Below, piece after piece: positions 53,756 to 62,402 of a stretch of DNA of 64,000 nucleotides (positions within the stretch are counted from its first letter, which is position 1; every line of letters starts with the position of its first letter). Source of the stretch: Oscillatoriaceae cyanobacterium Prado104 (GTDB taxonomy: Bacteria; Cyanobacteriota; Cyanobacteriia; Cyanobacteriales; Microcoleaceae); contig JALOON010000006.1 of the NCBI GenBank assembly GCA_025454405.1, positions 172,747 through 236,746 of the forward strand, given 5' to 3'. The translations under genes were made by a program, and so were the position numbers. A model generated the notes under the pieces. The model was not told where the DNA came from and did no database searches. It saw nothing but the letters and a program-made list of their open reading frames with translations.

Positions 53756-53764
53756 AACAACTAA

Positions 53765-55219
53765 TTAATCAGTTGTTCCAGTTTGCAGCGATTGTTTGTC
53801 AACCTCAGTCCACTCGGTGTGGAAGTATTCGCCCCGCGTTTTGTCAATGCGTTCGTAAGTGTGAGCTCCGAAATAATCCCGCTGCGCTTGGGTCAAGTTT
53901 TGCGGCAATCTATCGCGGCGGTAGCTGTCAAAATAATCCAGCGAAGCGCTAAATGCCGGTACAGCAATACCTTGTTTGCTAGCAGTAGCTAAAACATCCC
54001 GCCAAGCGGATTGTCGGTCGAGAATTGTCTGTTTGAATTCCGGTGCAAGTAGCAAATTGGGCAAACTGGAATTGTCATTAAAAGCTGTTTTAATTTTGTC
54101 CAAAAATCCAGCCCGAATAATGCAGCCACCTTTCCAAATTCGTGCAATTTCGCTCAAAGCCAGCTCGTAATTAAACGACTTCGATGCAGCGCTCAACAGC
54201 GCCATGCCTTGCGCGTAGGAACAAATCTTCGAGCAATAAAGCGCATCCCGAACTTTATTGACAAACTCTTTGGTATCGCCGTCGTAACTGCTGGCAGACC
54301 AAGTGAGTTCTTGCGAAGCTTTGATGCGCTCTTCTTTGTAAGAAGAAATAATTCTTGCATTCACAGCAGCGATAATTGTCGGAATGCTCACGCCCAATTC
54401 CAAAGCGCTCATTACCGTCCAGCGACCAGTACCTTTTTGACCCGCCGCATCCATAATTACTTCAACCAACGGCTTCTGAGTTTCCGGGTCCGTGTACTTA
54501 AAAATATTCGCCGTAATCTCAATCAAAAACGAGTTGAGTTCGTCAGTCGTATTCCATTCGGCAAATACTTCGTGCAACTGTTGGGAGGTGAGTCCGCCAA
54601 CATTTTTCAGCAAATCGTAAGCTTCGGCAATTAGCTGCATGTCACCGTATTCAATGCCGTTGTGCACCATTTTCACGTAGTGACCGGCACCGCCAGGACC
54701 GATGAAAGTAACGCACGGGCCGTCATCTACTTGAGCAGCAATTTTAGTCAGAATTGGCTCCAATTGTCCGTAAGCTGTTTGAGTACCTCCCGGCATCAAA
54801 CTAGCACCGTTGAGCGCGCCTTCTTCGCCGCCGCTGATGCCCATGCCTACGAATCCAAATCCTGTAGATTCTAAGTCTTTGGTGCGGCGTTCCGTATCTT
54901 CGTAGAGCGAGTTACCGCCGTCGATAATCATGTCATCAGGCTCTAACATGGGTTTGAGCTGGTCGATTACCGCGTCTACGGGCTTGCCAGCTTGTACCAT
55001 GACTAAGATTCTGCGGGGACGCTCTAGAGAATCTACGAATTCTTTCAGCGTTTTCGTGCCTATAATGTTCTTGCCGGGGGCGCGTTTTGCCATGAATTCG
55101 TCGGTTTTGGCTGCGGTGCGATTGTATACAGCCACTGAGAAGCCCCTGCTTTCTACGTTGAGGGCTAGGTTTTCGCCCATCACGGCTAAACCGATTAAAC
55201 CAAAATTCTGCTTTGTCAT
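53765..55219 (-). CDS. gnd: 6-phosphogluconate dehydrogenase (decarboxylating)
   Basis: 484 residues. NADP-binding GLIGLAVMGENLALNVESRG, GGNSLYEDTERR, FVGMGISGGEEGALNGASLM, VKMVHNGIEYGDMQLIAEAY (catalytic Lys and Asn region), GTGRWTVMSALELGVSIPTI, then YFGAHTYERIDKTRGEYFHT with the substrate-binding residues. It oxidises 6-phosphogluconate to ribulose-5-phosphate in the oxidative pentose-phosphate pathway, important for night-time NADPH in cyanobacteria. Lone gene; the nearby zwf/opcA genes are not in the window. Confidence 0.95.
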   Translation of the reverse strand: MTKQNFGLIGLAVMGENLALNVESRGFSVAVYNRTAAKTDEFMAKRAPGKNIIGTKTLKEFVDSLERPRRILVMVQAGKPVDAVIDQLKPMLEPDDMIIDGGNSLYEDTERRTKDLESTGFGFVGMGISGGEEGALNGASLMPGGTQTAYGQLEPILTKIAAQVDDGPCVTFIGPGGAGHYVKMVHNGIEYGDMQLIAEAYDLLKNVGGLTSQQLHEVFAEWNTTDELNSFLIEITANIFKYTDPETQKPLVEVIMDAAGQKGTGRWTVMSALELGVSIPTIIAAVNARIISSYKEERIKASQELTWSASSYDGDTKEFVNKVRDALYCSKICSYAQGMALLSAASKSFNYELALSEIARIWKGGCIIRAGFLDKIKTAFNDNSSLPNLLLAPEFKQTILDRQSAWRDVLATASKQGIAVPAFSASLDYFDSYRRDRLPQNLTQAQRDYFGAHTYERIDKTRGEYFHTEWTEVDKQSLQTGTTD

Positions 55220-55503
55220 TCTAATAACTGATGGTTCTGCTTGAGGTTAAACTTGGGGTAGAGGAAAGCGAACCGGGATGTAGCACTTCCCTGGGGACAA
55301 AAAGTACCGGACTGCGGACCTAAGACGTTCAGGTTTATTTGTATATTGTAAAATTTGATATTTTGTGAATCAGTAGGGTTTTTTTAAGATTTAAGGGTAT
55401 TTAAACATACGGAGTGGTGATAATAGAGCAGACGTTCTGCCGATCGCAGTAACGGTGGATACAGACAAGCAGAAATTTTGGGTGATATTAGGAGGCGGTT
55501 ATT

Positions 55504-55926
55504 ATGGAAGATTTGCAGTATTTGGCGGCATGGGTAAAGGAACAGCACGCTCGCGAGTATATTTTAACTTGGCTGTTGAGCCAGCAGGGTTTGTGGTGGT
55601 CTGATGGGGAAATTTATCAGGCTGTTTTGCAAAAGTCGGGCAAGTTATTGAAAGCTTACGTGCAAAAAAGGCAGGCGGGAGAATTATTTGAGGGAATTGC
55701 TGAGAAGTTGGGTTCGGATGAGAATTGGGATGATTTGGTGGCGAGTTTGGGAAGAATTGTTGCTGTTTATCAAGAGGAATTGTTGGTTTTACAAGAGCGC
55801 GATATTCGCGGGGATGGGTTAAAAAAAAATTTGAATAGCAAGCCTGCGTCTGGGGATGCTTTATCGGTTTTGGAGGTGCAACAAGCTTTGCCCGATCCTT
55901 ATTCCGATCCGCTGACGGGAAGGTAA
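55504..55926 (+). CDS. Small acidic protein, unknown function
   Basis: 140 residues; family not recognised. It starts MEDLQYLAAWVKEQHAREYI, then LTWLLSQQGLWWSDGEIYQA and KAYVQKRQAGELFEGIAEKL; mostly helical, acidic, with no membrane segment. GGAGGCGGTTATT before the ATG is a strong ribosome-binding site, so expression is likely. The C-terminus ends in SDPLTGR. Divergent to gnd and convergent with the MOSC gene. Confidence 0.65.
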   Translation: MEDLQYLAAWVKEQHAREYILTWLLSQQGLWWSDGEIYQAVLQKSGKLLKAYVQKRQAGELFEGIAEKLGSDENWDDLVASLGRIVAVYQEELLVLQERDIRGDGLKKNLNSKPASGDALSVLEVQQALPDPYSDPLTGR

Positions 55927-55997
55927 TTGAGAGTTGAGAGTCGAGGAAGTTGCCCAACGGTCGAAAAGCAAAACTCGGAGATCAGCTCGATCGATAC

Positions 55998-56804
55998 TCA
56001 TTTATTAGTTAGTGCGTGAATTTTGAGTTTATCGCCAATGCAAATCGTTTTTCCTGCTTCAGTGAGGGGGAGTCGCGTGTTAATTGCCAATCGGTAAAAG
56101 TGATTGAATCGCGTTCGATCTGCCCATTCCGGTAAAGTTGTCTGCCGTTGCGTTACAAAGATTTTTTGGAAGTTTGTGTCAGCTTTTCCCGTCTGAGAAT
56201 CGCGAGTAATTACGACACAGCGCTGGCAAGGATTGATGCCCATAAATTGTACATTTCCAATCTGGAAATCAACCATCTCTTCGGATGCTGCGAACAGCTT
56301 GTCTTCCCAAAATGCAGGAACACCAGAAATTTCAATGTTCGATCGAAACCGCAAGCGAATTTCTTCAACATCAAGTCCGGGATACCAAGAGGCAATTGTT
56401 TCTAGAGTTGCCGTGCTAATAATAGTTGGGCCGGGTGATGCCGTATCGTCTGGGAATCCCGTGTCGATATTTTGCTTGACTGTGACAGGAAAACCAAAGT
56501 ATTCGCTCAACCAATATTCAAGAGTTTTGCGCTCTTTTACCATGTGAAATTTATTGACAATATCTGTTCCCTGTACCCGCAGCGAAATGATATTGGTTTC
56601 GAGATCGAATTGAGAGCGCAAAGCATGAACTCGATCGTTCCTTTTGCCATTAACAAAACGATCCGATCCATCAAAAATAGCAAACTCGCGATCGCGGTAC
56701 AGCGCGCCGCTTTTGAGAACAGTTACAGTCTCCCTATCAACCCGATCTAAAGATTTAATTGGATGAACGAACAATCTGGAAACGTAAGGAATTTCATCTG
56801 TCAT
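55998..56804 (-). CDS. MOSC-domain protein
   Basis: 268 residues. N-terminal beta-barrel part (VSRLFVHPIKSLDRVDRETV, REFAIFDGSDRFVNGKRNDR) followed by the MOSC core: RFRSNIEISGVPAFWEDKLF, GINPCQRCVVITRDSQTGKA. The conserved Cys of NPCQRC corresponds to the residue that in relatives coordinates molybdenum or carries persulfide sulfur. Similar two-part proteins (YcbX/mARC-like) reduce N-hydroxylated compounds or carry molybdenum cofactor. Start TG after ATGACAGATGAA; neighbouring genes give no clue. Confidence 0.8.
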   Translation of the reverse strand: MTDEIPYVSRLFVHPIKSLDRVDRETVTVLKSGALYRDREFAIFDGSDRFVNGKRNDRVHALRSQFDLETNIISLRVQGTDIVNKFHMVKERKTLEYWLSEYFGFPVTVKQNIDTGFPDDTASPGPTIISTATLETIASWYPGLDVEEIRLRFRSNIEISGVPAFWEDKLFAASEEMVDFQIGNVQFMGINPCQRCVVITRDSQTGKADTNFQKIFVTQRQTTLPEWADRTRFNHFYRLAINTRLPLTEAGKTICIGDKLKIHALTNK

Positions 56805-56824
56805 AAGTAACTCCTAAAATCGTA

Positions 56825-59800
56825 CTACCCAAACTTAGTCAAAAACCGAAAAGCATCGAGCACATAACTCGCACAAACATAAGGCGAAGTATTATAAAAT
56901 GCTTGCCAAGCCGTCGCCTTATCTTCATCATATTTATCTGCCCTCTCAGGATGTTTTCCATACCAATTAAGTCGCACCGCGTGACCGATCAATACATCCA
57001 AAACAATGTATTCTTCTACTTGCAATTCCGGGTTGCGCTGCCCGAGCGCTGCTAATTCCATCAATGCTTCAATATTAACTTGCCTGTATTCCGGCGCAAC
57101 AATTTTGTTCAGCAAATGCTCGATTTGCAGCGCAAAATTCTTTTCCCCTGGCGTCATCTCCGATAAAATCAAATCGCTATCCAAACGATTGCGGCGCTCT
57201 AATTTATCCCCAATAATCAATCCCTTGCAGTGCCGCAACAATCCCCAAACATTCGGATAAAAATCCTGAGGCACCCGATTCACTGCACCTTCCATTTGCC
57301 GCTTCCGCCGCCACCCTCCCGCAGGCATTTTCACTTCTTCAGAAACAGGCGCAACAACCCATTCGATCGCAGTTTCCGGCTGTTTTACTCGCAGGGATTC
57401 TTGTTGTTTGAGGATTTGATTCATTTCCTCATATTCTGTCAAAACTTGCCGGAGGCGATTTTTAATTTCAAAGGGACTTAGCTGCATTAAATGTTCGTAG
57501 GCTTCATTCTGCGTCACTCCCAATTCGCGGGCTAATTCGCTGGTTAACAGCAGGATAAAGTAGCTAACTCTCAGCGTCAGCAGTCCTTTAAACAACTGCG
57601 GTTCTGCTTTGATTAACACGCTGAGATAAATCAGAACTTCTTGAGTTAGAGTTCGATCGCGAATATCTTCGCCGCAGAATTGCCGGATTTTATCCATTAC
57701 TTCTATGTAAGAACCCGGCCGCGAAATTACCGAATCTTCGCTGTAAGCTTTCCCCACAGCAATCTGTTTTTGCCGCACCAAAATATCCGTCACTGAATCC
57801 GACAAACTGATATCAACTTTATCCAACAAGCCCGCAGCGTGCCGAATTACCGCCCAGTGAATTTTCGATCGCGAATTTTCCGCAGCTTTTGCATAAACTT
57901 CATCAATTAAATCCGCAACTATCACAGTTTCTCTCCCGCCGCCAAAGCCAGTATCGAAATTCATATCTTTGAGGCGAACAAGGGTGTGCAGCAATTCAAT
58001 TTGTTCGTACAAATTTTCCGATTCCCGCAAACTGGAAAGCAGTAATTTAATGTTGGTTTCGCACTCCAGTTTAAATTCTTGAGTGTGACCCAACGGCCAT
58101 GTTTTTTCGGGGTTGTAAGCTAGGTAAGAGCGTTTTTCAACCGCGCCCCTTACGGGAGATTCGGTGAATTCAAAATCGTGCAGGAAGTCGATTTTTTCCA
58201 CGCTTGCTGTCAGCATTAATTGATTGAGATTTCCCAATTTTACGGGAGTATTGCCCGAGTGTCCGTCGCGGAATTCTTTCATCAATTCTAGCAGCGCTTC
58301 GCGGCCGGTTTCCAGCATCGATCGCGTTATCATCAGCGTGACGGTAGGCCGTCCCAACTGATACCAGTAGCGGTGAATGTGAGCGATTTCGCTCTTGATT
58401 TTTGCTACTAAAAAGTGGTAATCTAGTGTTAGGTAAAACTCTTGTCTGTCCAAAAATGAGGGCAGAAATACGATCGCCTCTGAGCGAATTTTAAACACCC
58501 GAGAAGTGGTCAAACTCCGCAACCGGCGCACGGGGCGGCCTGTCAATCCTAATTGGTCGTTGCGTCCGATTTGCGTATAGACTGCGGACAATTCTTTGGT
58601 TTGGCGGACTTGAATCGGTGCTACTTGTTTGGGAGTTTGGGCTGCGATACCGTTGGCGGCTAATTCTGCTTGCAAATCTGCATCTTCTGCTAGCAGGGCA
58701 ATTTGTACCAAACGCTGTCCGTGGCTGCCAATTGAGAGGTGCCTGCCTAACGGATCGATATCGCCAACAGCAATTAATTTTTCGTCCAGCAATTGACCTA
58801 AAAAGTACAAACTTTGCGCCCAAACCAGGGGGATATTTTCGTTTGGCAAGCGTTTTTGACTCTGCGGGTTTGCTTTTTCTGCATCAATTTTTTCTCTGGG
58901 AACGTAGTACAATTCAGGGAGCAGGTGCAAGTTCGATCGCTCGACTGTCAGACTTGCCAAACGCTCTTTGTATTCTTGTCCTTGGCTGGAATTCCCCTGA
59001 AATATGCCGTCTAAATATAGGTATGTAAAAAACAAAGGCCATTCGCATTCAATGCGATCGAACTGTTTTAATTCTGTAGGTTCGTAATGCAGTCGATCGG
59101 CATCTTCTAACACTGTTTGGTGTCCGTCCCGCAGGAACCGCTTGCAGCCGTATTTTCCCTGCAACTTATCAACAATTTTCTGGCGCGTCCGTTCCACCAA
59201 TTCCCGATCTTCCACCGCAAAAGCCGGAAAACTAATGATGCTCAATAAAGCTGCATCTACTTCTTTAGAACTAGATTCGCGGGGCAACAGCGATTCTAAA
59301 GTAATCCGACTTCTGGCAATTTCATCGGGCAAAACGTGAATTACAGAAGCTTGAGAACCGTTAACTCCGAACAAATCTAACCCGTTAATTGCTTCCAAAG
59401 CTGCTTTTGCCATGCCTACAGAACTCGCATTCAATTCAGCATTGCCGCGATTGATTTTATGCCCCCTCTCCCAAATTCCGTAATCGGGAGTGCGGTAGGC
59501 TCTACCTATATAATAAACGAGATTTTGAATGAAATTGACTTCATCGATCGTAAAAACTATATGCAATCCCGAAGCCGTCATTTGAGCGAGCATTAATAAA
59601 AATATCGATGTAGCATCTAATTGCAAATGTCCCCATCGATCGTCGCCGACAACAATATTTCCTGTTTGAGTATTGTATTTAGCATGCAGGGCGTCTAAAG
59701 GCGACTGAGTATTTTTAAAACGCTCGACTTTGTGCGCTTGCTGCATCATCGCAAACATCAAACCGCGCATCAGTTTCACCGTACTGTGTTCGAGTTCAAA

Positions 59801-60034
59801 AGTGCGGCCCCGATCGCCATCAATTTTGCGGTAAGCTAAACCCAAACCCCAAACTGCCAAAATACTGTAAACGTTATCCCGCACCCAAGCATCCGTGTAG
59901 TCGCCGTGGGCGTTAACGGCCGTACTTGCCGGCAGCAAACCGGTAATCGGGTTTTGGCGCTTGAGGATGATGGATTTGATTTGGTGGTAGTAATAATCTA
60001 ACCTGGTTTGCCGCTGAGTTGTTGCGATCGCCAT
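56825..60034 (-). CDS. Glucoamylase-like (GH15/phosphorylase-kinase-type) protein
   Basis: 1069 residues from ATG 60034 (MAIATTQRQTRLDYYYHQIK). The N-terminal half contains QNPITGLLPASTAVNAHGDY, TDAWVRDNVYSILAVWGLGL, and GDDRWGHLQLDATSIFLLML, which resemble the GH15/phosphorylase kinase alpha-beta (alpha/alpha)6 barrel. The C-terminal half (from about 720) is a helical region of the regulatory-subunit type. Widespread in cyanobacteria, function not settled (glycogen-related suspected). AAGGAAAATCAA before the start is a good binding site. Longer upstream frame rejected because that start has no binding site. Confidence 0.8.
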   Translation of the reverse strand: MAIATTQRQTRLDYYYHQIKSIILKRQNPITGLLPASTAVNAHGDYTDAWVRDNVYSILAVWGLGLAYRKIDGDRGRTFELEHSTVKLMRGLMFAMMQQAHKVERFKNTQSPLDALHAKYNTQTGNIVVGDDRWGHLQLDATSIFLLMLAQMTASGLHIVFTIDEVNFIQNLVYYIGRAYRTPDYGIWERGHKINRGNAELNASSVGMAKAALEAINGLDLFGVNGSQASVIHVLPDEIARSRITLESLLPRESSSKEVDAALLSIISFPAFAVEDRELVERTRQKIVDKLQGKYGCKRFLRDGHQTVLEDADRLHYEPTELKQFDRIECEWPLFFTYLYLDGIFQGNSSQGQEYKERLASLTVERSNLHLLPELYYVPREKIDAEKANPQSQKRLPNENIPLVWAQSLYFLGQLLDEKLIAVGDIDPLGRHLSIGSHGQRLVQIALLAEDADLQAELAANGIAAQTPKQVAPIQVRQTKELSAVYTQIGRNDQLGLTGRPVRRLRSLTTSRVFKIRSEAIVFLPSFLDRQEFYLTLDYHFLVAKIKSEIAHIHRYWYQLGRPTVTLMITRSMLETGREALLELMKEFRDGHSGNTPVKLGNLNQLMLTASVEKIDFLHDFEFTESPVRGAVEKRSYLAYNPEKTWPLGHTQEFKLECETNIKLLLSSLRESENLYEQIELLHTLVRLKDMNFDTGFGGGRETVIVADLIDEVYAKAAENSRSKIHWAVIRHAAGLLDKVDISLSDSVTDILVRQKQIAVGKAYSEDSVISRPGSYIEVMDKIRQFCGEDIRDRTLTQEVLIYLSVLIKAEPQLFKGLLTLRVSYFILLLTSELARELGVTQNEAYEHLMQLSPFEIKNRLRQVLTEYEEMNQILKQQESLRVKQPETAIEWVVAPVSEEVKMPAGGWRRKRQMEGAVNRVPQDFYPNVWGLLRHCKGLIIGDKLERRNRLDSDLILSEMTPGEKNFALQIEHLLNKIVAPEYRQVNIEALMELAALGQRNPELQVEEYIVLDVLIGHAVRLNWYGKHPERADKYDEDKATAWQAFYNTSPYVCASYVLDAFRFLTKFG

Positions 60035-60223
60035 TTGATTTTCCTTTTTTCCTGATGCGAGTTCAAATGCAGTGAATAGACTTTTAAATATATCAGAGAT
60101 TGGCGCTTGACTTGCCACTCTCGCTGGTGAATTTCCGAGCCAAAATCGGCAGAGTGCAATACTTTGGGACTGTCTGAGTTTTTATTAAAGTTACAATTTT
60201 TTACAGCCGAGGAGGTAATTACT

Positions 60224-60364
60224 ATGTCTCGCGATAACAACAATCACAATAATGACACCGTGCCTTTTGTAAAAATAGTCTATACTACAGTCAAAAATAA
60301 CGGTAAAGTCGAGCTAGTACCGCTGGAATGGTACGCCGATGGTTCTGTTAGAAAAAGCAGATAA
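60224..60364 (+). CDS. Small polar protein of 46 residues
   Basis: MSRDNNNHNNDTVPFVKIVY, then TTVKNNGKVELVPLEWYADG and SVRKSR. The binding site GAGGAGGTAATTACT in front of the ATG is strong. It has an Asn/His-rich N-terminus and a short beta-like C-terminal part. Not recognised; divergent from the GH15-like gene. Confidence 0.6.
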   Translation: MSRDNNNHNNDTVPFVKIVYTTVKNNGKVELVPLEWYADGSVRKSR

Positions 60365-60620
60365 TTTCGCCTCTGCGGTGCAAGACAAGCGTCTTGTCAA
60401 GAACGCACGCAACTGGCATAATTAGTAGCGTGCGTTTGAGATTGGCAATTGGAGATTGGAGATTGGCGATTGACGATTGGAGATTGGCGATTTGAAAATC
60501 TAAAATTGACCCCCAGCAGCATGCAGGGTCGTTAGAAATCTCAAATCTAAAATCTAACATCTAAAATCTAAAATCTAAAATAGTAATAACTAGGTGTGTA
60601 GGAATCTGAGAGAACGGAAG
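60365..60620. repeat. ATTGGAGATTGG and AATCTAA tandem repeats
   Basis: 60438-60496 contains ATTGGCAATTGGAGATTGGAG-like units (period 14); 60537-60582 contains AATCTAAAATCTAACATC units. The last array ends about 40 bases before the WecG-type start codon, and GGAAG next to it is the likely binding site. Confidence 0.75.
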
Positions 60621-61352
60621 ATGGATCGATCGAACTCGCAATTTTCAGTTTTGGGGCTACCAGTTCATATATTAGATGATGGCGCGGGCTGGCTGATGGA
60701 ACGCTTGCATCAAGGCTTGGGAAGTCACGTCGTAACGCTAAATGCAGAAATGGCGATGCAAGCAGAAAAAAACCCGGCTTTAGCAAGTGCCATCCGCGCT
60801 GCAGAGCTCGTAATTCCCGACGGTGCCGGAGTAGTGCTGTATTTGCGGCTGCGCGGCAAATCAGTGCGGCGGCTTCCGGGGATCGAACTAGCAGAATCGC
60901 TGCTGCAAGAAGCCGGGAAATTGCCTGATTTGGAACCAATATTTTTCTTTGGAGGTTCCCCAGGAGTAGCTACAGAAGCAGCAGCTAATTGGCAGCAAAA
61001 AGTTAAAGGATTGTCAATTGTTTCCCAGCACGGCTACCTGAAAAAAGAGCAAGAAAAAGACTTGCAGGAAACGCTCAAAACAATGCAGCCGTCACTGATT
61101 TTTGTAGGATTGGGAGTGCCGCGCCAAGAACTTTGGATTGCCGAAAACCGACATCTTTGCCCCCAGTCAATTTGGGTGGGAGTAGGCGGCAGTTTCGACA
61201 TTTGGGCCGGAACAAAAGACCGAGCTCCTGCCGTATTCCGCGACAATCATTTAGAATGGTTGTACAGACTGTATCAAGAACCTTGGCGGTGGCGCAGGAT
61301 GTTAGCTTTGCCGCAATTTGCCTTGAAAGCTTTGGGAGATTTGCGATCGTAG
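60621..61352 (+). CDS. WecG/TagA/CpsF-family glycosyltransferase
   Basis: 243 residues from ATG 60621 (MDRSNSQFSVLGLPVHILDD); GAACGGAAG in front. Characteristic sequence: VVTLNAEMAMQAEKNPALAS, ADE-LVIPDGAGVVLYLRLRG region with the conserved Asp in PDGAG, EPIFFFGGSPGVATEAAANW, and FVGLGVPRQELWIAENRHLC. These enzymes transfer an N-acetylmannosamine-type sugar to a lipid-linked or polysaccharide acceptor. No other genes of a polysaccharide cluster are nearby in the same strand. Confidence 0.85.
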   Translation: MDRSNSQFSVLGLPVHILDDGAGWLMERLHQGLGSHVVTLNAEMAMQAEKNPALASAIRAAELVIPDGAGVVLYLRLRGKSVRRLPGIELAESLLQEAGKLPDLEPIFFFGGSPGVATEAAANWQQKVKGLSIVSQHGYLKKEQEKDLQETLKTMQPSLIFVGLGVPRQELWIAENRHLCPQSIWVGVGGSFDIWAGTKDRAPAVFRDNHLEWLYRLYQEPWRWRRMLALPQFALKALGDLRS

Positions 61353-61378
61353 ATTTTAAATGTTTGTATGTAAATTTC

Positions 61379-61402
61379 GTAAGGTGCGCACGGCGCACCC
61401 TA
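61379..61402. repeat. GTGCGC palindromic repeat, copy 3
   Basis: GTAAGGTGCGCACGGCGCAC followed by CCTA, 27 bp after the WecG-type stop. It lies next to the DUF4435 gene end (61479). Confidence 0.8.
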
Positions 61403-61478
61403 AAAACCATTGTTGACGTGTGCTGCGAGACGGCGGTGGCGTTGGGAAATCTGGCTTATAAACCGGCAATTCCCTGGT

Positions 61479-62402
61479 TTATTCATGTTCAATCGCTTCA
61501 TTTAAATAAGTATTCAAAGTTTCGGGCGTTTCAGCATAGACAGAAAAAATACTGATAGCTTGTTCGTTACTTAACTTTTCCCCAAAAGAGAAATTAATTT
61601 TTTGTTTAATATGCTTTTGTTGCTGTGATGAATCTTGCAATATCAATTGAATCATTGTAACTAAAAACTCCATTTCATATTTACCTCGGAAAATTTTACA
61701 TCGATCGCAATTAGTAAATTCGGCAATCTTTGTATTTAAAATGTCTTCTGAAACTTCTAATGCGTTTGGAAAACTTTGTTTTATTTCTTCAAAACTATAT
61801 TTTTGAACAACTGAATCTAAGGTAAATTCAATAAAGTTTTTGGGTAATTTATCATCTAAATTTACGCCTGTTCGATCTCCTATTTTATTTCTAATTTCTA
61901 TTAAGCAAGCATACCAAGCGTTAAACAAAGCTACAGCTTGATGAAAATCATTTTGTCTCTCTATGAAAAGATTGATGCAAACTTGAAATGCTTCATCGCT
62001 AACCTCTGACAAATGAAGTGCATTTATCAGAATTTCCTTGAATACATTTACTGAAACATAAAAATTTTCAATAGAATAGCAAGGTGTTTCAAAGATTGGT
62101 GGGTTACGAGGTGGCAAAGGTTCATTAAAATCGCGATTGATAAAAAATGCTTTTTTGTATTTATCGTATTCCGAATGAATAGTAATCAGTCGGTAAACCT
62201 CTAATACTTTATCTCTACCACCGCACTTGATTGGGTGATAGTTATCTGTAAAGCGTTTGATTCTTGGAACATAGTAAGCATTATCCTTTCCCTCAAAAAA
62301 GCAAAACAAGCCATCCTTTCCCCTTCCTGCATGAAGCACAAACTCTTGATAAGCAACTTGAGCTTTTTCTCGGCTTTTCCTGAGTCTATCTATGTATGAC
62401 AT
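61479..62402 (-). CDS. DUF4435 (TOPRIM-like) protein, probable PARIS AriB
   Basis: 307 residues. Segments matching DUF4435: DGLFCFFEGKDNAYYVPRI (Glu37 in FFEGKDN), KYKKAFFINRDFNEPLPPRN (Asp91 in INRDF), and CYSIENFYVSVN (Glu112), the acidic residues of the TOPRIM fold. Start codon shares one base with the ATPase stop (TAATG overlap at 62400-62404), so the two are translationally coupled. In PARIS, the DUF4435 protein AriB is the nuclease effector released from AriA, and cuts tRNA(Lys) in characterised systems. Base composition is lower in GC than in nearby housekeeping genes, as for a transferred defence locus. Confidence 0.78.
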   Translation of the reverse strand: MSYIDRLRKSREKAQVAYQEFVLHAGRGKDGLFCFFEGKDNAYYVPRIKRFTDNYHPIKCGGRDKVLEVYRLITIHSEYDKYKKAFFINRDFNEPLPPRNPPIFETPCYSIENFYVSVNVFKEILINALHLSEVSDEAFQVCINLFIERQNDFHQAVALFNAWYACLIEIRNKIGDRTGVNLDDKLPKNFIEFTLDSVVQKYSFEEIKQSFPNALEVSEDILNTKIAEFTNCDRCKIFRGKYEMEFLVTMIQLILQDSSQQQKHIKQKINFSFGEKLSNEQAISIFSVYAETPETLNTYLNEAIEHE